Below are positions 61,530 to 64,000 of a DNA stretch of 64,000 nucleotides, piece by piece. Source of the DNA: Arthrobacter zhaoxinii (lineage in GTDB: Bacteria; Actinomycetota; Actinomycetes; Actinomycetales; Micrococcaceae). The stretch lies in assembly GCF_024385505.1 (NCBI RefSeq), contig NZ_JANFLT010000001.1:186001-250000 (forward strand), in the 5' to 3' direction. How positions within the stretch are numbered: the first letter of the stretch is position 1; each line of letters starts with the position of its first letter. The notes below the pieces were generated by a model, which had not been told where the DNA came from, did not search any database, and saw only the letters and a program-made list of their open reading frames with translations. The position numbers were made by a program, and so were the translations under genes.

Positions 61530-63647
61530 ATGCGGTCACGGAACAGGTTGGGGGCCGTACTAGGCCTGAGTGCAGTGACGGTCCTGGTCCCGGCCGCTGC
61601 CTTCGCCGGGCCCGTGGACCCCTCCCGGTCCGCAGTCGGATCGGTGGTCCAGGTTCCGGTTGAGTCCCCCGTGCGGATACCGCCCGGCGAATACGTAGTG
61701 GACCCGGCCAACGTGCTGGGCGGCGATGCTTCCGAGGTGGATGCGGCCATTTCCGAGGTGCAGCGGAACACCGGGTACACCCTCTACGTCGTCTACGTGG
61801 ATTCCTTCACCAGCCCCTCGGACCCGGCCGCCTGGTCGGAGCAGGTGGTCCGCGGCAAAGGGATGGGCGCCAAGGAAGCCCTCCTGAGCATTGCCACCGA
61901 GGACCGTAAAATCCAGGTTTCCACCGGGGACCAGAGCGTCCTGAACCAGGCACGCCGCAATGCCATCCTCGCCGCGGCCACCGATCCCCTGCTGGGGTCC
62001 TCCGACATTTCGTCCGCACAGTGGGCCAACAGCGCGGTGAACGCCGCTGAGTCGCTGGAAGACATTGCCCGCGGCGGAAACGGAGAAGTTGCCGCCGCGG
62101 AAGAATCCGGCGGAGCGGACATTGCGCCCCTGCTGGTCGGCGGCGTTGTGGTTGCCGGCGGACTGGGAACAGCCCTGCTGATCCGCAGCCGCCGCCGCAA
62201 GTCCGTCGCTGCCGCTCCCGTTCAGCAGCAGGGACCGGCTGCACCGGTGGATCCGCTGGACACCATGAGCGTTCCCGACCTGCGCAAGCGTGCCGGAAGC
62301 CTGCTCGTCGCTGCCGACGATGCCATCAAGTCCAGCGAGCAGGAGCTCGGTTTTGCGATGGCCGCCTACGGCGAGAACGCCGTCACCACCTTCTCCGCGG
62401 ACCTGGCCGCGGCACGCGCCCACATGGGCGAGTCCTTCAAGCTGCAGCAGCAGCTCGATGACCACATTCCGGACACTGAACAGCAGCAGCGCGCCTGGCT
62501 GAAGGAAATCATCCGCCGGTGCGAGGCGGTGAACGATTCCCTGCAGGCGCACAAGGAGGAGTTCGATTCCCTCCGGGAACTGGAGAAGAATGCCCCTGCC
62601 GCACTGGCGGCGGCACGGGCAGCTGCGGATCAGACCTCCTCACGCCTGAGCACCTCGGCGGCAACACTCGATTCGCTCCGCTCCCGTTATGCCGCCTCGG
62701 CTGTCAGCCAGGTCAGTGACAACATCGACCAGGCCCATGAGCGCCTGGCGTTCGTGACCAATGCGGCCGCAACAGCGAACGAGAAGCTGTCCGAAGGTGA
62801 CACGTCCTCGGCGGTGGTTTCCGTCCGCGCGGCCGAAGAAGCCGTCCATCAGGCGGACGTGCTGCTGGATGCCATCGACAAGCGCAGCCAGGAACTCGAC
62901 AGTGCCCGGCAGGAGCTCCAGCGCGCCGTAGCGGATGCCAACCAGGACCTGGCCCAGGCCGGCGCCATCGCAGCGGGGGGAACCACCCCGGGCCTCGCCG
63001 GCCCGGCGGCAGGAGTCCGTGCCGCCCTTGACGCAGTTCACCAGGCGACGCAGGCCGGGCCGATTGACCCGGTGGATCTGCTGCGTCGGCTGGAGGCAGC
63101 CAACAGCCAGCTGGATGCAGCACTGGAAGGGATCCGTGACCGCCAGGAACAGGAGCGGAGGGCACGCGATTCCCTGCAGCACACCATCATGGCCGCGCAG
63201 GCCCAGATCTCCGGTACCTCCGACTACATCCGCGCACGCCGCGGCGGCGTGGGCAGCGAGGCACGCACGCGCCTGGCCGAGGCGGAACGGAACCTGCAGC
63301 AGGCCGTGGCCATGCAGGCCGGCGATCCGGTGAGTGCCCTGGCCTATGCCCAGCAGGCCAATGCCCTGGCCGCCCAGGCTGCGGAAATGGCGCAGCAGGA
63401 CGTTGACGGTTTCGGCGGCGGCGGCTTTGGCGGCGGGTTCGGCGGCGGAGGCGGCGGCAACGGGCTGGGAGGTGCCCTCCTGGGCGGTATCCTCATTGAT
63501 TCCATCCTGCGCGGCGGCTCACACGGCGGCGGATGGGGCGGCGGCGGGTTCGGCGGGTTCGGCGGAGGCGGAGGGTTCGGCGGGGGCGGCGGGGGCGGCG
63601 GCTTCGGCGGGGGCGGCGGCTTCGGCTCGTCCGGCGGAAACTTCTAG
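61530..63647 (+). CDS. TPM-domain envelope protein with coiled coils and Gly-rich tail
   Basis: A 705-residue protein. A signal peptide probably ends AFA at residue 26. A TPM domain covers about 45-185 (YVVDPANVLGG start) and is extracytoplasmic, and a helix lies at about 197-220 followed by RSRRRK. A long coiled-coil region with repeated Glu/Gln/Ala heptads covers about 250-620 on the cytoplasmic side. The last 75 residues are GGGFGG-type repeats. ATG 61530 has AAAGGA upstream; the frame is open further upstream without a signal sequence. TPM domains are found in thylakoid and bacterial membrane-repair proteins. pspA follows, so a role in membrane-stress response is plausible. Confidence 0.85.
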   Translation: MRSRNRLGAVLGLSAVTVLVPAAAFAGPVDPSRSAVGSVVQVPVESPVRIPPGEYVVDPANVLGGDASEVDAAISEVQRNTGYTLYVVYVDSFTSPSDPAAWSEQVVRGKGMGAKEALLSIATEDRKIQVSTGDQSVLNQARRNAILAAATDPLLGSSDISSAQWANSAVNAAESLEDIARGGNGEVAAAEESGGADIAPLLVGGVVVAGGLGTALLIRSRRRKSVAAAPVQQQGPAAPVDPLDTMSVPDLRKRAGSLLVAADDAIKSSEQELGFAMAAYGENAVTTFSADLAAARAHMGESFKLQQQLDDHIPDTEQQQRAWLKEIIRRCEAVNDSLQAHKEEFDSLRELEKNAPAALAAARAAADQTSSRLSTSAATLDSLRSRYAASAVSQVSDNIDQAHERLAFVTNAAATANEKLSEGDTSSAVVSVRAAEEAVHQADVLLDAIDKRSQELDSARQELQRAVADANQDLAQAGAIAAGGTTPGLAGPAAGVRAALDAVHQATQAGPIDPVDLLRRLEAANSQLDAALEGIRDRQEQERRARDSLQHTIMAAQAQISGTSDYIRARRGGVGSEARTRLAEAERNLQQAVAMQAGDPVSALAYAQQANALAAQAAEMAQQDVDGFGGGGFGGGFGGGGGGNGLGGALLGGILIDSILRGGSHGGGWGGGGFGGFGGGGGFGGGGGGGGFGGGGGFGSSGGNF
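63411..63644 (+). repeat. Low-complexity Gly-codon repeat at the end of the TPM gene
   Basis: Runs of GGC and TTC codons encode GGGFGGGFGG-like sequence, interrupted by a short hydrophobic stretch (GALLGGILIDSIL). It is part of the gene, not an array. Confidence 0.85.
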
Positions 63648-63749
63648 ACGGTACGAGCCAAACACGCGAAAGTACACCAAGATGTACCCGTAACGTCCCA
63701 TGGCGGAGACGGGATTTTTCCGAACACAGCAGATTGAAAGGCAGACACC

Positions 63750-64000
63750 GTGGTTAAGCAGTCGATTTTCGGACGTATCACCCAATTGGCCAAGGCCAAC
63801 ATCAATGCCATCCTCGACCAGGCCGAGGACCCGCAGAAGATGCTCGACCAGATGGTGCGCGATTACAGCAACAACATCGCCGAAGCCGAGAGCGCCGTAG
63901 CGCAGACCATCGGCAACCTGCGGATGCTCCAGGACGACTACAACGAGGACATCCAGAATGCCCAGAACTGGGGCAACAAGGCCCTGGCTGCGTCCCGCAA
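63750..64000 (+). CDS. pspA: PspA/IM30-family membrane-stress protein (3' end outside window)
   Basis: The first 83 codons are visible and the frame runs off the window. It starts with GTG (63750), eight bases after GAAAGG. The sequence VKQSIFGRITQLAKANINAILDQAEDP then a helical stretch (KMLDQMVRDYSNNIAEAESAV) is the N-terminal membrane-binding helix and coiled coil of PspA/Vipp1. These proteins polymerise on damaged membrane and preserve the proton gradient. Its gene follows the TPM gene after about 100 bases on the same strand. It is too close to the window end to show its full length. Confidence 0.93.
   Translation, partial: MVKQSIFGRITQLAKANINAILDQAEDPQKMLDQMVRDYSNNIAEAESAVAQTIGNLRMLQDDYNEDIQNAQNWGNKALAASR

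Noticed and set aside
63411-63644. Repeated GGCGGC-rich units as a CRISPR or tandem-repeat array
   Set aside because: They are glycine codons of the TPM protein tail, in frame, without unique spacers.

Overview
The window reads as chromosomal DNA of a high-GC Gram-positive actinobacterium of the Arthrobacter / Micrococcaceae type. The evidence is a strongly GC-biased third codon position, a WhiB1 regulator, the mtrA-mtrB-lpqB operon, an Rv3235-family gene beside secA, an RmlC-RmlD fusion, and gene neighbourhoods known from Mycobacterium (whiB1 next to pdtaS; secA-hpf-comF-lpqB-mtrB-mtrA; the GPDPase-membrane/DUF4129/DUF4350/moxR/DUF58 set; iscS-mnmA near etfA-etfB). I saw no insertion sequence, phage gene, CRISPR array, rRNA or tRNA. 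Nearly all of the window is coding, and several genes start with TTG.

Bases 1-16428 form a cell-surface polysaccharide locus. It holds the end of an RmlC-RmlD dTDP-rhamnose enzyme, five family-2 glycosyltransferases, a DUF2304 membrane protein and a Wzx-like flippase. A tightly packed minus-strand block follows, read in the order UDP-galactopyranose mutase (glf), GlfT2-like galactofuranosyltransferase, ABC-2 permease, ABC ATPase and a polytopic DUF6541 protein. An acyltransferase with an SGNH domain closes the locus. One of the small glycosyltransferases resembles GlfT1, so the locus carries the core of a mycobacterial-type galactan assembly and export route.

Bases 16620-32876 are more mixed. 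They hold a large FHA/FtsK protein of the EccC/EssC type without other type VII genes, a small membrane protein, whiB1 with a CRP-like site, a PdtaS-type kinase and a 1610-residue NAD-glutamate dehydrogenase. They end in a little-studied set beside secA: a CpaE-like ATPase, an SAF-domain protein, a small HTH protein, a hypothetical protein, a LysM membrane protein and an Rv3235-family protein. The gap before the LysM gene has helically phased A-tracts and CACCAAAC repeats.

Bases 32897-43036 are the conserved secA, AlkX/YcaQ-like, hpf, comF, lpqB, mtrB, mtrA block. Bases 43257-49530 are the divergent MoxR/DUF58 operon.

Bases 49544-61204 carry housekeeping genes: a MetE-like protein, chorismate mutase, mnmA, cysteine desulfurase, a uridine-kinase-like P-loop protein, a J-domain protein, trmL, a methyltransferase, a PIG-L deacetylase, etfA/etfB and an HtrA-type protease. 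The window ends with a TPM-domain envelope protein and the first 83 codons of pspA.

All assignments rest on reading motifs by eye; no database search was run.
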